Shown piece by piece: positions 8,109 to 16,157 of a stretch of 40,461 bases of DNA. This DNA comes from an uncultured Enterocloster sp. (lineage in GTDB: Bacteria; Bacillota; Clostridia; Lachnospirales; Lachnospiraceae). The notes below the pieces were generated by a model that searched no databases, had not been told where the DNA came from, and was given only the letters and a program-made list of their open reading frames with translations. The number at the start of each line of letters is the position of its first letter. Position 1 is the first letter of the stretch. A program made the translations under genes and the position numbers. The stretch lies in the NCBI GenBank assembly GCA_944383785.1, contig CALWQV010000021.1:1-40461 (forward strand), read 5' to 3'.

Positions 8109-9023
8109 CTATGAAGTTTTTTTTAATTTTTTCCACCTGTAAAGCCCCAGGATGATCAGCCCTATGGCGATGCCTAAAAGTCCCACCGCGATGGTCAGAG
8201 CCGCGCCTTTTCTCACCAGCAGCCAGAAATCCTGCTTCACCGGTTCCCTTTGAGCCAAATCCGCCTCCTCCTCTTTACCCGTCCGTTCTCCCAGCTCCAC
8301 CCGTGAGGCTTCCCGAATGCGGTATAGAGTTTTCAGCTCATAGGTATCGGGAGCGGGCCAGGCCACCTCGCCTCTGTAAATCACCCGGTAATCCCTCAGG
8401 CGCTTATTCCCAAAAGCAGCCGCATCCCGGCACAGCTGCCCGCTTTCATCCTGGTAGGGTTCGCCCCTCCACTCCATGGAGCAAACCTCATAGTCGTCCT
8501 CCGGCAGTCCTAAAAGGCTCAGAAGCTGGCCTCCATACTCCTCTGGCGGCGGAAATTCCTCCTGAATCTCCAGCGTCAAATTCCCCAGGGTATAGGCCGC
8601 CGCTCCATAGGCGTGAAAAGTCAGAGGCACCTGAAAATCCGCGCTCCATTCCTCTCCTATGATTTCCCGGTCCGCCTCGATTAATTCCCCTTTGACCGCT
8701 TCTTCCTCCGCCTTCTGATCAAATGGGATTGCGGATGGGATCTGGTCCGCGGCCTCCACTTTGCGGTATACGACCTCTCTTTCGATTTCCCGCCATTGTG
8801 TCTCTCCGGGAATTTTTGTCAATTCCCACTCCGCCAGGTCATAGACATTCCCCAGGGAATCCCTGTATTCTTCCGGCGGCGAGACAAATTCCTCTCCCTG
8901 CTTCTGGTCAAGCATCTGGGTCTGGCGAATCGTTTTGGCCCATGCCGTTTCCCAGGGACTCCGGACCGCGCCCCATAAAAGCAGAACCATCCCAACATAG
9001 AATGCCTTTTTCTTTCTCTTCAA
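8109..9023 (-). CDS. Uncharacterised exported protein with C-terminal membrane anchor
   Basis: 304 residues starting with a TTG codon (9021-9023) behind a clear GGAGG 9 bases upstream; no ATG is suitably placed. It has an N-terminal signal peptide (KRKKKAFYVGMVLLLWGAV), a charged extracellular region of about 230 residues rich in Glu and Tyr, and a C-terminal helix (about 275-294) followed by the stop-transfer tail RWKKLKKTS. That makes it a type I membrane protein with an exposed ectodomain. No family was recognised. Two cysteines in the ectodomain (CSMEW, CRDAA) could pair. It lies between the lipoprotein gene and the deacetylase gene. Confidence 0.75.
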   Translation of the reverse strand: MKRKKKAFYVGMVLLLWGAVRSPWETAWAKTIRQTQMLDQKQGEEFVSPPEEYRDSLGNVYDLAEWELTKIPGETQWREIEREVVYRKVEAADQIPSAIPFDQKAEEEAVKGELIEADREIIGEEWSADFQVPLTFHAYGAAAYTLGNLTLEIQEEFPPPEEYGGQLLSLLGLPEDDYEVCSMEWRGEPYQDESGQLCRDAAAFGNKRLRDYRVIYRGEVAWPAPDTYELKTLYRIREASRVELGERTGKEEEADLAQREPVKQDFWLLVRKGAALTIAVGLLGIAIGLIILGLYRWKKLKKTS

Positions 9024-9212
9024 TCCACTTTTCCTCCTCTTTCTGCCAAAGTCAAGGTTTACAGCATCTCAAAACATTTGAATCCCGGCCGGAAACGGCC
9101 TTGCGATGGCGCTGTGCGCGCTTTGTGAAACAAAGAACATTCAGATATTTTGATGGATTTAGTGTATCATAAAACTGCCGAAAAGGCAACGCGCAAAAGG
9201 ACGCGCAGCATC

Positions 9213-9252
9213 GAAAAAATCCCCCGGAGAGCCTTTCGTCCTCTCTCCGGAG
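9213..9252 (-). terminator. Rho-independent terminator after the polysaccharide deacetylase gene
   Basis: The inverted repeat CCGGAGAG / CTCTCCGG encloses an 8-base loop. On the minus strand a T6 run follows the stem. It starts about 20 bases past the stop of the deacetylase gene. The rest of 9024-9273 holds no gene; a weak promoter for the neighbouring exported protein may lie around 9160-9190. Confidence 0.85.
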
Positions 9253-9273
9253 ACTTTCTGATTTTCGATTGCC

Positions 9274-10656
9274 TTATGGGCGGAAGCGGCTATAAACATG
9301 GCCGGGAGCCATCCCGCCTCGATAAGCCGCCAGCTCGCTGACCGTCACCAGCTGGAATCCTCTGGCGGTCAGCTCAGGAATCAGCACCTGGGCCGCATCC
9401 GCCGTAGTACTGTAAAGATCGTGCATCAGGATAATATCGCCGTCCTGAACCTGGCTTAACACCGAATCAATTGTCTTCTGCGGGTTCCGATGCTGCCAGT
9501 CTCTGGTATCGATGGACCACATAATCGCCGGCATCCCCATGCTTCCAAGAACAGACAAGGAGGCGGAATCATAATATCCTCCCGGAGGACGTACCAGCGC
9601 CGGCGCTACGCCGCAGGCCGCCTGAACCTTCTGGCTGGTGGAAGTCACCTGATTCACGATTTCCTGGGCGCTGATTTTGCTGATATAACGATGGTCATGG
9701 GTATGATTGGCCACCTCGCAGCCCTGGGCTACCATCCGCTGAATCACCGGAGCGTTCGCGTTGACAGCGGAGCCCAGCATAAAGAAGGTGGCCCGCCCCC
9801 CATAAGCCTGAAGGCTGTCCAGAATCCGGTTGGTAACCGATGCCTTTGGCCCATCGTCAAAGGTCAGAGCGATCATCGGCCGGGTGGGATCCGCCTGAAA
9901 GCCTGGATATTCCTCCGGCGTACCCGCTCCTTTGGCCACAATCCCGGCCCGGATTCCGTCTACTCTCAATCCTACGCCTTCCTGCCCTGCCGTGGCTCCG
10001 TTTGCCGCCCAGTCCGTCCACTGCCCGTTCTGGAACACCCGGTAGTACAAATCATAATTTTCCGCCGAGCTTCCGGTCAGCTCCATGCGGATGGCCTCCA
10101 AAGGCAGATCACCTCCCGCGCCCCCGCATTCCGCTCCGTCGGCCGCCCATTCCAACCAGCCGGAGCCGCTTAAGTTTACCTGATAGCGAACCCCGATCTG
10201 GGCATCCGCCGGAATATTGATCAAATTGGCCGTCATAGACGTAAGCCAGCTTCCGGCCGGTGCCTGCAATCTTTGATTATCCGCTGTAGGTGAGGACCAT
10301 GCCTGGCCATGAAAATATCCATAGTAATTAATCTGAAGAGGCTCCCCCTCCGGTTCCTGAACCGTCTGGGCCTGCTCCTGCTGCCCTGACTCCTGACCAG
10401 TTCCCGTCTGCTCCTGCTGGGCCTCTTCCTGTCCGCTTCCCGCCTGCTCCTGCTGGGCTTCTTCCTGTCCGCTTCCCGTCTGCTCCTGTTTACCTTCATC
10501 CTGAACCGCCACGCCAGGCCCCGTCTCCTGCTCCTCGAAGCTTGCCGCTCCCAGACCCGTAGCCCCGGCAAAAGACGTCATGCCTCCGGTGGTACACAAA
10601 ATCCCAAAAGCCGTCAGAAACGCCAGCAGCCGCGCTGCCATTTTCCCTGTCTTCAT
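9274..10656 (-). CDS. Secreted polysaccharide deacetylase with ChW repeats
   Basis: 460 residues: signal peptide (1-30), a Gln/Glu-rich linker made of four 12-residue repeats (57-104), a ChW-repeat region (about 110-240; GSGWLEWAADGA and NGQWTDWAANGA), and a NodB deacetylase domain (about 258-450). The NodB motifs are intact: TFDDGP (265-270), HTHDH (318-322, metal ligands), RPPGGYY (356-362), DTRDW (383-387) and ILMHD. The enzyme would remove acetyl groups from N-acetylated cell-wall or extracellular glycan. Clostridial ChW repeats probably tether it to the cell surface. ATG 10654-10656 has AAAGGAG 7 bases upstream. Confidence 0.93.
   Translation of the reverse strand: MKTGKMAARLLAFLTAFGILCTTGGMTSFAGATGLGAASFEEQETGPGVAVQDEGKQEQTGSGQEEAQQEQAGSGQEEAQQEQTGTGQESGQQEQAQTVQEPEGEPLQINYYGYFHGQAWSSPTADNQRLQAPAGSWLTSMTANLINIPADAQIGVRYQVNLSGSGWLEWAADGAECGGAGGDLPLEAIRMELTGSSAENYDLYYRVFQNGQWTDWAANGATAGQEGVGLRVDGIRAGIVAKGAGTPEEYPGFQADPTRPMIALTFDDGPKASVTNRILDSLQAYGGRATFFMLGSAVNANAPVIQRMVAQGCEVANHTHDHRYISKISAQEIVNQVTSTSQKVQAACGVAPALVRPPGGYYDSASLSVLGSMGMPAIMWSIDTRDWQHRNPQKTIDSVLSQVQDGDIILMHDLYSTTADAAQVLIPELTARGFQLVTVSELAAYRGGMAPGHVYSRFRP
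10345..10488 (-). repeat. Four 36-bp tandem repeats encoding a Gln/Glu-rich linker
   Basis: Four in-frame copies of a 12-residue unit (QEQTGSGQEEAQ, QEQAGSGQEEAQ, QEQTGTGQESGQ, QEQAQTVQEPEG) link the signal peptide to the ChW region. The first two are almost identical; the last has decayed. Copy number could vary by slippage. Confidence 0.9.
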
Positions 10657-10687
10657 GTTACTGCTCCTTTTCGCCTTTTCTCACACT

Positions 10688-10707
10688 GTGGCGGGACTGC
10701 CCGCCAC
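10688..10707. terminator. GC hairpin between HD-domain and deacetylase genes
   Basis: The perfect 8-bp inverted repeat GTGGCGGG / CCCGCCAC encloses a 4-base loop, 3 bases past the HD-domain gene stop. No T run follows on the minus strand, so it may act as a weak terminator or a 3'-end stabiliser. Confidence 0.45.
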
Positions 10708-10710
10708 GAT

Positions 10711-11283
10711 TTATGATCCTGCCTGCTTCTCCTGACCGGAGCACAAAAAATGAGGTCCGAATACCAGGCCGCACAGCCGTATGTATTCCGCATAATAGAA
10801 GCTGTCCTTCAATTCCGCCAGCGCGTCCGCAATCCCCCAGTAGTACCAGGCGTGCTTTCGCTTATCTGTTTCATTGAAGCGCAAAAAAACCTGATCGCCG
10901 TGAATCAGATAATCGCTGGCTGTGCTCCGCAGATTGCTGAGCTTATCCCCCAGGGCCAGGATTTTAAGCTCCCGGTTTGAATCCTTCAGATGCTTCAGTG
11001 TACAGGACTTCCGCTGGGCCCAGGTACCGCTTTTATCCTCCGACTCCGCCAGTACCAGACCCGCCACCCTAGAACCAAACCGCTCCTTAAGCTCTTCCCC
11101 GGTGACGCCCGCATCCTCCACCACATCATGGAGCAGGGCCGCCGCGATCATCTCCTCATCGTCCGTAAAGGACGAGACAATCACCGCCGTTTCCACCGGA
11201 TGGACAATATAAGGAATATCCGTCCCCTTTCGAAACACACCCCTGTGAGCCCGCGCCGCAAACTCAGCCGCTTCTTTTATCAT
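10711..11283 (-). CDS. HD-domain hydrolase, RelA/SpoT (MESH1)-like
   Basis: 190 residues. The N-terminus carries the (p)ppGpp-hydrolase-type HD signature: AHRGVFRKGTDIPYIVHP (His13, His28), LLHDVVEDAG (His52-Asp53) and ALGDKLSN as the later Asp ligand. No synthetase domain is present, so it resembles small alarmone hydrolases such as MESH1. Actual substrate specificity cannot be read from the sequence, and a general phosphohydrolase is possible. The start at 11281-11283 has AAAGGAG about 7 bases upstream and its own promoter at 11355-11383. Confidence 0.85.
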   Translation of the reverse strand: MIKEAAEFAARAHRGVFRKGTDIPYIVHPVETAVIVSSFTDDEEMIAAALLHDVVEDAGVTGEELKERFGSRVAGLVLAESEDKSGTWAQRKSCTLKHLKDSNRELKILALGDKLSNLRSTASDYLIHGDQVFLRFNETDKRKHAWYYWGIADALAELKDSFYYAEYIRLCGLVFGPHFLCSGQEKQAGS

Positions 11284-11354
11284 TTTTTGCTCCTTTTCTC
11301 CCCGGCGGCCGTTTTGAACAAGCCGCCTGTGCTGTATTTCCAGGACCTGCCTTC

Positions 11355-11383
11355 ATTCTAGCACATCGAAATCATAATTTGAA
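11355..11383 (-). promoter_or_regulatory. Promoter of the HD-domain gene
   Basis: Minus strand -35-like TTCAAA (11378-11383), 17-base spacer and -10 TAGAAT (11355-11360). It is divergent from the promoter at 11426-11454, with a perfect dyad (11386-11403) between them. Confidence 0.6.
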
Positions 11384-11385
11384 CC

Positions 11386-11403
11386 CCTAAGGAAAATCTT
11401 AGG
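11386..11403. promoter_or_regulatory. Palindrome between divergent promoters (candidate operator)
   Basis: The perfect dyad CCTAAG-N6-CTTAGG lies 2 bases outside the leftward -35 and about 22 bases upstream of the rightward -35. A direct repeat TTGTAAGG (11408-11415 and 11426-11433) follows. The regulator is unknown. Confidence 0.4.
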
Positions 11404-11425
11404 TAAATTGTAAGGTAGTTTCAAC

Positions 11426-11454
11426 TTGTAAGGAAACCGTTTTTCTGCTATGCT
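11426..11454 (+). promoter_or_regulatory. Promoter of the Ser/Thr-rich membrane protein gene
   Basis: -35 TTGTAA (11426-11431), 17-base spacer and TATGCT (11449-11454) preceded by a TGC extended element, about 50 bases before the Shine-Dalgarno AGGAGG at about 11492. The -35 coincides with the second TTGTAAGG copy. Confidence 0.6.
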
Positions 11455-11508
11455 ATAGAAAGGCTTTTTTTGAAACTTCACGAATCACTTCAGGAGGAAT
11501 CGATTTAT

Positions 11509-12696
11509 ATGAACCACCAGTCATCCTACCAGGCCCCCCGCAGCGAGCGGACTTCCTCAAGCGGCAGCTCCTACACGACCCGGGGCCATCGCAATAAAAA
11601 GAAAAATCCTTACAACCGCACCAGCTGGAAGGATAATCCCATCCTGCGCAGCCTTGTGTTTTACATCCTGCCCTTTTTTGTGATCAATGGGCTGATTTTT
11701 TTCTTTGCCGTTTATACCCCTTCCATTGAGCTGACGGTAGGCGACACTACGGATTACCAGTCGGTGGAGGTGTCCTTTCGGGTTAAGTCCCTGCTTCCGG
11801 TAAAGCACACTACCGTAACCCTAGATTCTCAGCCCCTTGAGGTGACGAAGGAGGGGAAGGAATACCATGCCACTCTCACCTCCAACGGAGTGATCCAGAT
11901 CAGCACGGAGAGCATCAACGGCATGTCCCGGACCGTATTTGAACAGGTAAATCTCCTAGACGACACGCCTCCTACCATAGAGGAAGATTACAGCCTAGAT
12001 TCCAATTTCCTGACCATTACCGTAAGCGACGCCCTCTCCGGCGTTGACTATGACAATATTTACGGCCTGGATGAGGACCACCAGCAGGTTGAGCCGTTTT
12101 CCGTAGACCAGAGCACCGGCACCGTGGTATTTCCCATGAACGGGAATACCATCGTGGTACATATTCAGGATTTCGCGGGAAATGTGGCGGAGCCTTCCTA
12201 TTCCATCCGCGTAGAAGGGCTGGACGAGGACTCAGAGGACGAGAGCGGCGATGAAGATGAGCCGTCTTCCAGTGATTCGGAGAATGAGGACGATTCCTCC
12301 TCCACACGGGAAACTACCCGCTCCACCACTGCGGCTAGAGAAACTACCCGTTCTACCACCGCAGCAAAGGAGACGACACGCTCCACTACCGCCGCCAGGG
12401 AAACCACCCGTTCCACCACCGCCGCCAGGGAGACGACACGCTCTACTACCGCGGCCAGAGAGACCACAGCGCCCTCTTCCACTGCCGCAGCCAGGGAAAC
12501 CACAGAGGCAGCCACCGTGCCCTCCACCACAGCGCCTGTCCCCACCGCTCCTACCGCCGCTCCCACCACAACCGCATCGCCCGGACCAGGCGGAGCTTCC
12601 GGTCCCGGCGTTTCCACTACGGCGGCCAGCCAGCCTACGGAGCCCGCCGCTCCCGGCGGGAATGGGCCGGGAGATACGATTATTCCGTTGAATTAA
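11509..12696 (+). CDS. Single-pass membrane protein with extracellular beta domain and Thr-rich repeat tail
   Basis: 395 residues from ATG 11509 (AGGAGG about 11 bases upstream; a TTG at 11470 is in frame but precedes the Shine-Dalgarno). A basic, Ser-rich cytoplasmic segment (about 1-45) is followed by one membrane helix (about 48-68, FYILPFFVINGLIFFFAVY). Next comes an extracellular beta-sandwich-like region (about 70-240) with the Ig/cadherin-type phrase VSDALSGVD...VHIQDFAGNVA, then an acidic Ser/Asp patch, five RETTRSTTAA repeats and a Pro/Thr/Ala-rich tail. No family name was recognised. The tail is a likely spacer across the wall and a possible glycosylation target. No sortase motif is present. 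Confidence 0.8.
   Translation: MNHQSSYQAPRSERTSSSGSSYTTRGHRNKKKNPYNRTSWKDNPILRSLVFYILPFFVINGLIFFFAVYTPSIELTVGDTTDYQSVEVSFRVKSLLPVKHTTVTLDSQPLEVTKEGKEYHATLTSNGVIQISTESINGMSRTVFEQVNLLDDTPPTIEEDYSLDSNFLTITVSDALSGVDYDNIYGLDEDHQQVEPFSVDQSTGTVVFPMNGNTIVVHIQDFAGNVAEPSYSIRVEGLDEDSEDESGDEDEPSSSDSENEDDSSSTRETTRSTTAARETTRSTTAAKETTRSTTAARETTRSTTAARETTRSTTAARETTAPSSTAAARETTEAATVPSTTAPVPTAPTAAPTTTASPGPGGASGPGVSTTAASQPTEPAAPGGNGPGDTIIPLN
12307..12456 (+). repeat. Five 30-bp tandem repeats (RETTRSTTAA)
   Basis: Five consecutive in-frame units encode RETTRSTTAA (the third begins with Lys). The codons differ between copies (e.g. act/acc/aca for Thr) although the amino acids match, which implies selection on the protein rather than very recent duplication. 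Confidence 0.92.
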
Positions 12697-12701
12697 TGCT
12701 T

Positions 12702-12758
12702 AAAAGACCGCTTCCGCTGCCGGACCTACGTATGGCCGGCATAGGGAAACGGTCTTTT
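12702..12758. terminator. Bidirectional terminator between convergent genes
   Basis: A long hairpin with outer stem AAAAGACCG / CGGTCTTTT and inner stem TGCCGG / CCGGCA lies between the stop of the rightward membrane protein (12696) and the stop of the leftward YhcH gene (12762). A-rich and T-rich flanks serve both strands. Confidence 0.88.
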
Positions 12759-12761
12759 CCT

Positions 12762-13220
12762 TTAAAGCTTCACCTTCACTACAATCTTTTTTACCTGGCA
12801 TGGGCCCTTGGCGGTCATCCTGCGGGGGGCGTGGGCGTCCTCCGGGGGAACAATGGCAAAATCACCCTTTTTCAGGACAATCGTTCCGCTCTGCGCCGGC
12901 TCCTTAAAAAAGAGCAAATCCTTTTCTCCATCATAGTCTGCGGCAGGCTCCAGATTGGCGGCCGCCTCATAGCCGAAACATTCCTCTCCCTCCGCCACAT
13001 ACTGAAGATCAAAATACTTCCGATGTCCCTCAAAGGGGCATTTGGACGGTTCCATGGTCACATAGCTCTGGACATTGGCGTAGACATTCTCCCCGTCAAT
13101 AGGTACATTTCCCACCGGCAAGGCGGATAAATCGGTATTCCTCAAAAACTCAAAAGCCTTTTGAAATTTCTCTTCCAAATAGTTATATTTGTCTGCCAGC
13201 TTCAGGCTGGTTGTAAGCAT
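12762..13220 (-). CDS. YhcH/YjgK/YiaL family protein
   Basis: 152 residues of the YhcH/YjgK/YiaL (beta-galactosidase subunit beta-like) cupin family: NVPIDGENVYANVQSY, FEGHRKYFDLQYV and the terminal GDFAIVPPEDAHAP strand, with His and Glu residues typical of the metal pocket. Relatives are often found with sugar-acid and sialate catabolic genes and may handle open or closed sugar forms. In E. coli yiaL lies next to the reductase gene yiaK, and a YiaK-type reductase is the first gene of this operon. The ATG is one base past the preceding stop, with AAGGAGG 8 bases upstream inside that gene. It is the last gene before the terminator. Confidence 0.9.
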   Translation of the reverse strand: MLTTSLKLADKYNYLEEKFQKAFEFLRNTDLSALPVGNVPIDGENVYANVQSYVTMEPSKCPFEGHRKYFDLQYVAEGEECFGYEAAANLEPAADYDGEKDLLFFKEPAQSGTIVLKKGDFAIVPPEDAHAPRRMTAKGPCQVKKIVVKVKL

Positions 13221-13221
13221 C

Positions 13222-13983
13222 TTACGTTCCTCCTTCTTTCAGTCCTCCAAGGATACGAAGTTCCTCATAGAGCGCCCATGCCTGCTCCCTGCTGTAGGCG
13301 TAAAGGAGCAGAACATCCAGCATATAGGGCGAAACAGAAAGCCCCAGAAGCTCCCTGGCAAAGGCCATGGCCGCCATTTCTGACAAGCAGGCAATGGTAG
13401 AACGGTTGGAAAACGGCTTTTTCCACAGCTCCACCTTCTCCGTCCGCGTGTAAATTTGCTCCGCGTTCTGCTCCTCCACCGCGTGAAACAGCTCATGGGC
13501 CAAAAGCACCTCCATCAGTCGCCCTGGCTCCAAAAGGGGGCAGCCGCTCTCCTGCCTTAAGACGGCGGCCCGGCGGATACAGTCCGTAAACACCGTGATC
13601 TCATCCGGGCGGACGAACTGGGCAAAAAGCACCTGACCGCCTCCCGCTGGCCTCTCGGTGGTGCGGACCCTAAGTCCCATCTTCTCTGCCAGAAGGCGGG
13701 GAGTGCTTTCTCCATAAGCTTTTCTCACCCGCCCGGCCCACTCGCCGCCGCAGCGATTGGCCTCTTCTGTATAACGGGCCTTCTGCCGTTCATCAAACCG
13801 GCCCTCCAGAGGCTCCCGGCTAAAGGCGTAGCGGCCCCACTGGTAATCGTCAAAGCCGGCCAGAGTTTGCGTCATCACCGCCAGCTTTACCTCCGGGGCT
13901 TTGGGAAGCCTCGGCCCCAGGTCCGGCAAATTCCTGGCCTCAAAAAGCCCCCCAAATTTCTTCCACATGTCCCTTTTGCCCAT
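13222..13983 (-). CDS. HExxH metalloprotease-like protein of unknown family
   Basis: 253 residues, no signal peptide and no membrane helix, so probably cytoplasmic. The central motif VLLAHELFHAVEEQN has HELFH at 163-167. A conserved-looking SEMAAMAFARELLG follows (Glu202), matching the gluzincin plan of two His ligands, a catalytic Glu and a downstream Glu ligand. The N-terminal 150 residues show no known domain. It sits between the hydantoinase gene (34 bases) and the YhcH gene (1 base), so it is co-expressed with a small-molecule catabolic pathway, which is unusual for a protease. It may act on a partner enzyme or be a hydrolase for the substrate. ATG 13981-13983 has AAGGAG 7 bases upstream. 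Confidence 0.75.
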   Translation of the reverse strand: MGKRDMWKKFGGLFEARNLPDLGPRLPKAPEVKLAVMTQTLAGFDDYQWGRYAFSREPLEGRFDERQKARYTEEANRCGGEWAGRVRKAYGESTPRLLAEKMGLRVRTTERPAGGGQVLFAQFVRPDEITVFTDCIRRAAVLRQESGCPLLEPGRLMEVLLAHELFHAVEEQNAEQIYTRTEKVELWKKPFSNRSTIACLSEMAAMAFARELLGLSVSPYMLDVLLLYAYSREQAWALYEELRILGGLKEGGT

Positions 13984-14017
13984 CGTCCCGCTCCTTTTTG
14001 CGCGGCCTGCGGCCGCC

Positions 14018-16144
14018 TTACAGGCTGTTCTTCGCTCCTACGATGATCACATCCTCCGACGGATTGATCATCTGCATCTCCACTTCCATCAGCATCATAA
14101 TCTTGTCAAGATCCACCGATCCCGCAAAGTCCATTACACGGGCTCCGGCGCAGATATAGTAGTCCGGCCGCAGGATGGCGTCCTGCTGGTAGATGGCCAG
14201 TTCCTCCCACAGACCGGAAACCACGTTGCGGTAACTGCCAGCCTTGGCAAGAACCGCCTTGCCATCGTTTCTCTGCACCCGGATAAAGCCTTTTTTGTCC
14301 AGGATCCGAATGGGGTGCTTGGCCTTGCGGTCCATACCGAATACAAAGAAGTTCCTGGTGGCGCACTCCTTTGTAATGGCCTCCGGTTTTTCCCTAAGAT
14401 CCTCCGCCGCCAGCTCCCTGGCCTCGTCCTCGGTACATTCTTTCAGCAGGTCCGTGGTCTTCACCTCTGTGGAACCCAGGGCAATGGCCGTCAGCTTGGA
14501 TGTCTGCGGGTCAATTTCAATGTGTACGTCCACCGTATCCGCTGCGGCCCCGCTCTCCACCGCTTTGTCGATGGCCTCGGCTTTAATGGAGCGAATGTCC
14601 TCCGGTGTAGGATTGGGAACTACCCGCTCTACCACGTCCCGCACCATAGCCAGGGCCACACCGATGGAGGAAATCACCTCCGCGTTGTCCGGAATGGAGT
14701 ACTTTAATTCCATCTTGTCAGAGCAGAAACCGATTAAGGAGGCCGCTCCTCCGCCTACGCCCACCAGACTGATCTGATCCTTCTCCAGGCGGTATTTCTC
14801 CGCCAGTTCCATGATAATGGGCTGGATTTTCTCGTAAGCTCTCGTTAAAATCTGGGTAGCTACCTCTTCCACTGTCTTTCCCATGTAATCCGCCAGCGGC
14901 TGCATAGCCTTGCGGGCCGCATTGGCGTTTCCATAAGCGAAATATTCCGGCTTAATGAGGCCCAGCACATTGGCGGCGCAGGTGTTGGTGATGGTAATGC
15001 GCTTGCCGTTTTTAAGCTCTATGGCTACATAGTCGTCCGGATCCCCATCCTTGGGGCTGAAAAATACCACCTTGGGGTCTACAATCTCTTCCTCCGGCGT
15101 AAATACCGCATAATCCATTCCGGCAATGTGGGCGGAACGGGGCCCTACATCCTTGACTCCGTTCTTGTCCGCCCGCACCATGCTTCCCCCGGCCACGCCC
15201 AGCACCCGCACGTCCAGGCTACTGATGTAGGTCCGGTGGCCGCCTACGATTGAGTAGTCGATGGCCGGACGGCCATCCTTAATCACGCCAATGTTGGTGG
15301 TGGTTCCTCCTACCTCAAAGTAAACGCCGTTGGAAGCCCGCAGGTACATTAAACTTCCCATAACAGATGCCGCCGGGCCGGAAAGCATGGTCAGAACTGG
15401 ACGCTTCTTCATCTCCCCAATCTCCATTACGCCGCCGTCGCCCCGCATGATCATCAGGGGAACCTCCACCCCTGCGCTGCGCACGCTTTCTTCTGTAGAA
15501 TTGGCGGTTCCCAGCATCTTGGGAAGAATGGAAGCGTTGATGGCCGCCGTCCTGGTACGCCTGGTCAGGCCATAAAGCTTGGTAATCTCACTGGCCGCCG
15601 TGGCCTCCAGCCCCATGTCCCTCGCGATGGCGCAGATGCCGTTTTCATTTTCCATATCGTCCACGCCGTAAGACTCGCTGGCTACAATAACCTGGGCTCC
15701 CTCTCCTACCAGAGACTGGATCGTTTCCTTCACCAGTTCATCCGTAAGCTTCTCATCGCAAATAAATCGGTTGTGCAGGCGGATGAACCGGCCGCTTCCC
15801 AGGTCGATATCCTTCAGATTAGTCTGTACCTTAGCCACAAATCCGCCAGGCCCCTTGGGACCTACGCCCACCACGCCTACCTGGGCTACGTCCCCTTCGA
15901 TCAGGGCGTTGGTAGCCTGTGTGGTAGAATGGGCCACAAAGATGACGTCCTTGGGGTCAATGTTATTTTCCCGCAGGCAGTTCTGAAAGGCCTGCACCAC
16001 CCCAGCCGCCACTCCGGCCTCATCGTCATGGGTGGTCTTTACGGAAGATTTTCCGATAATCTCATGGGTTGCGTTATCAATGGCCACTGCCTTGGTATGC
16101 GTTCCGCCTACGTCAATTCCCATCCGTACTTTTCTGTTGCTCAT
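14018..16144 (-). CDS. Hydantoinase/oxoprolinase family protein (HyuA-type)
   Basis: 708 residues from ATG 16142-16144 (AAGGAGG 8 bases upstream; the 16165 start overlaps the permease gene and is rejected). The N-terminal actin-like ATPase start MGIDVGGTHTKAVAID, the AHSTTQATNALIEGD segment, the central phosphate loop YFEVGGTTTNIGVI, and GGGAASLIG mark the HyuA/acetone-carboxylase-beta/5-oxoprolinase-A superfamily. Members use ATP to activate a cyclic amide, lactam or ketone. Most are paired with a HyuB-type subunit, but no such gene is here. The last about 200 residues include a metal-poor HyuA C-terminal domain. The substrate is unknown; the operon suggests a cyclic amide or related derivative of a sugar acid. 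Confidence 0.9.
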   Translation of the reverse strand: MSNRKVRMGIDVGGTHTKAVAIDNATHEIIGKSSVKTTHDDEAGVAAGVVQAFQNCLRENNIDPKDVIFVAHSTTQATNALIEGDVAQVGVVGVGPKGPGGFVAKVQTNLKDIDLGSGRFIRLHNRFICDEKLTDELVKETIQSLVGEGAQVIVASESYGVDDMENENGICAIARDMGLEATAASEITKLYGLTRRTRTAAINASILPKMLGTANSTEESVRSAGVEVPLMIMRGDGGVMEIGEMKKRPVLTMLSGPAASVMGSLMYLRASNGVYFEVGGTTTNIGVIKDGRPAIDYSIVGGHRTYISSLDVRVLGVAGGSMVRADKNGVKDVGPRSAHIAGMDYAVFTPEEEIVDPKVVFFSPKDGDPDDYVAIELKNGKRITITNTCAANVLGLIKPEYFAYGNANAARKAMQPLADYMGKTVEEVATQILTRAYEKIQPIIMELAEKYRLEKDQISLVGVGGGAASLIGFCSDKMELKYSIPDNAEVISSIGVALAMVRDVVERVVPNPTPEDIRSIKAEAIDKAVESGAAADTVDVHIEIDPQTSKLTAIALGSTEVKTTDLLKECTEDEARELAAEDLREKPEAITKECATRNFFVFGMDRKAKHPIRILDKKGFIRVQRNDGKAVLAKAGSYRNVVSGLWEELAIYQQDAILRPDYYICAGARVMDFAGSVDLDKIMMLMEVEMQMINPSEDVIIVGAKNSL

Positions 16145-16157
16145 TTCCAGGGCCTCC

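Noticed and set aside
12198-12617. Minus-strand Val/Ser-rich repeat frame
   Set aside because: It is antisense to the Thr-rich repeats of the plus-strand membrane protein, with no ribosome site.
13901-14707. A 268-codon plus-strand frame opposite the hydantoinase gene
   Set aside because: It crosses the boundary of two well-supported minus-strand genes and has no homology features.
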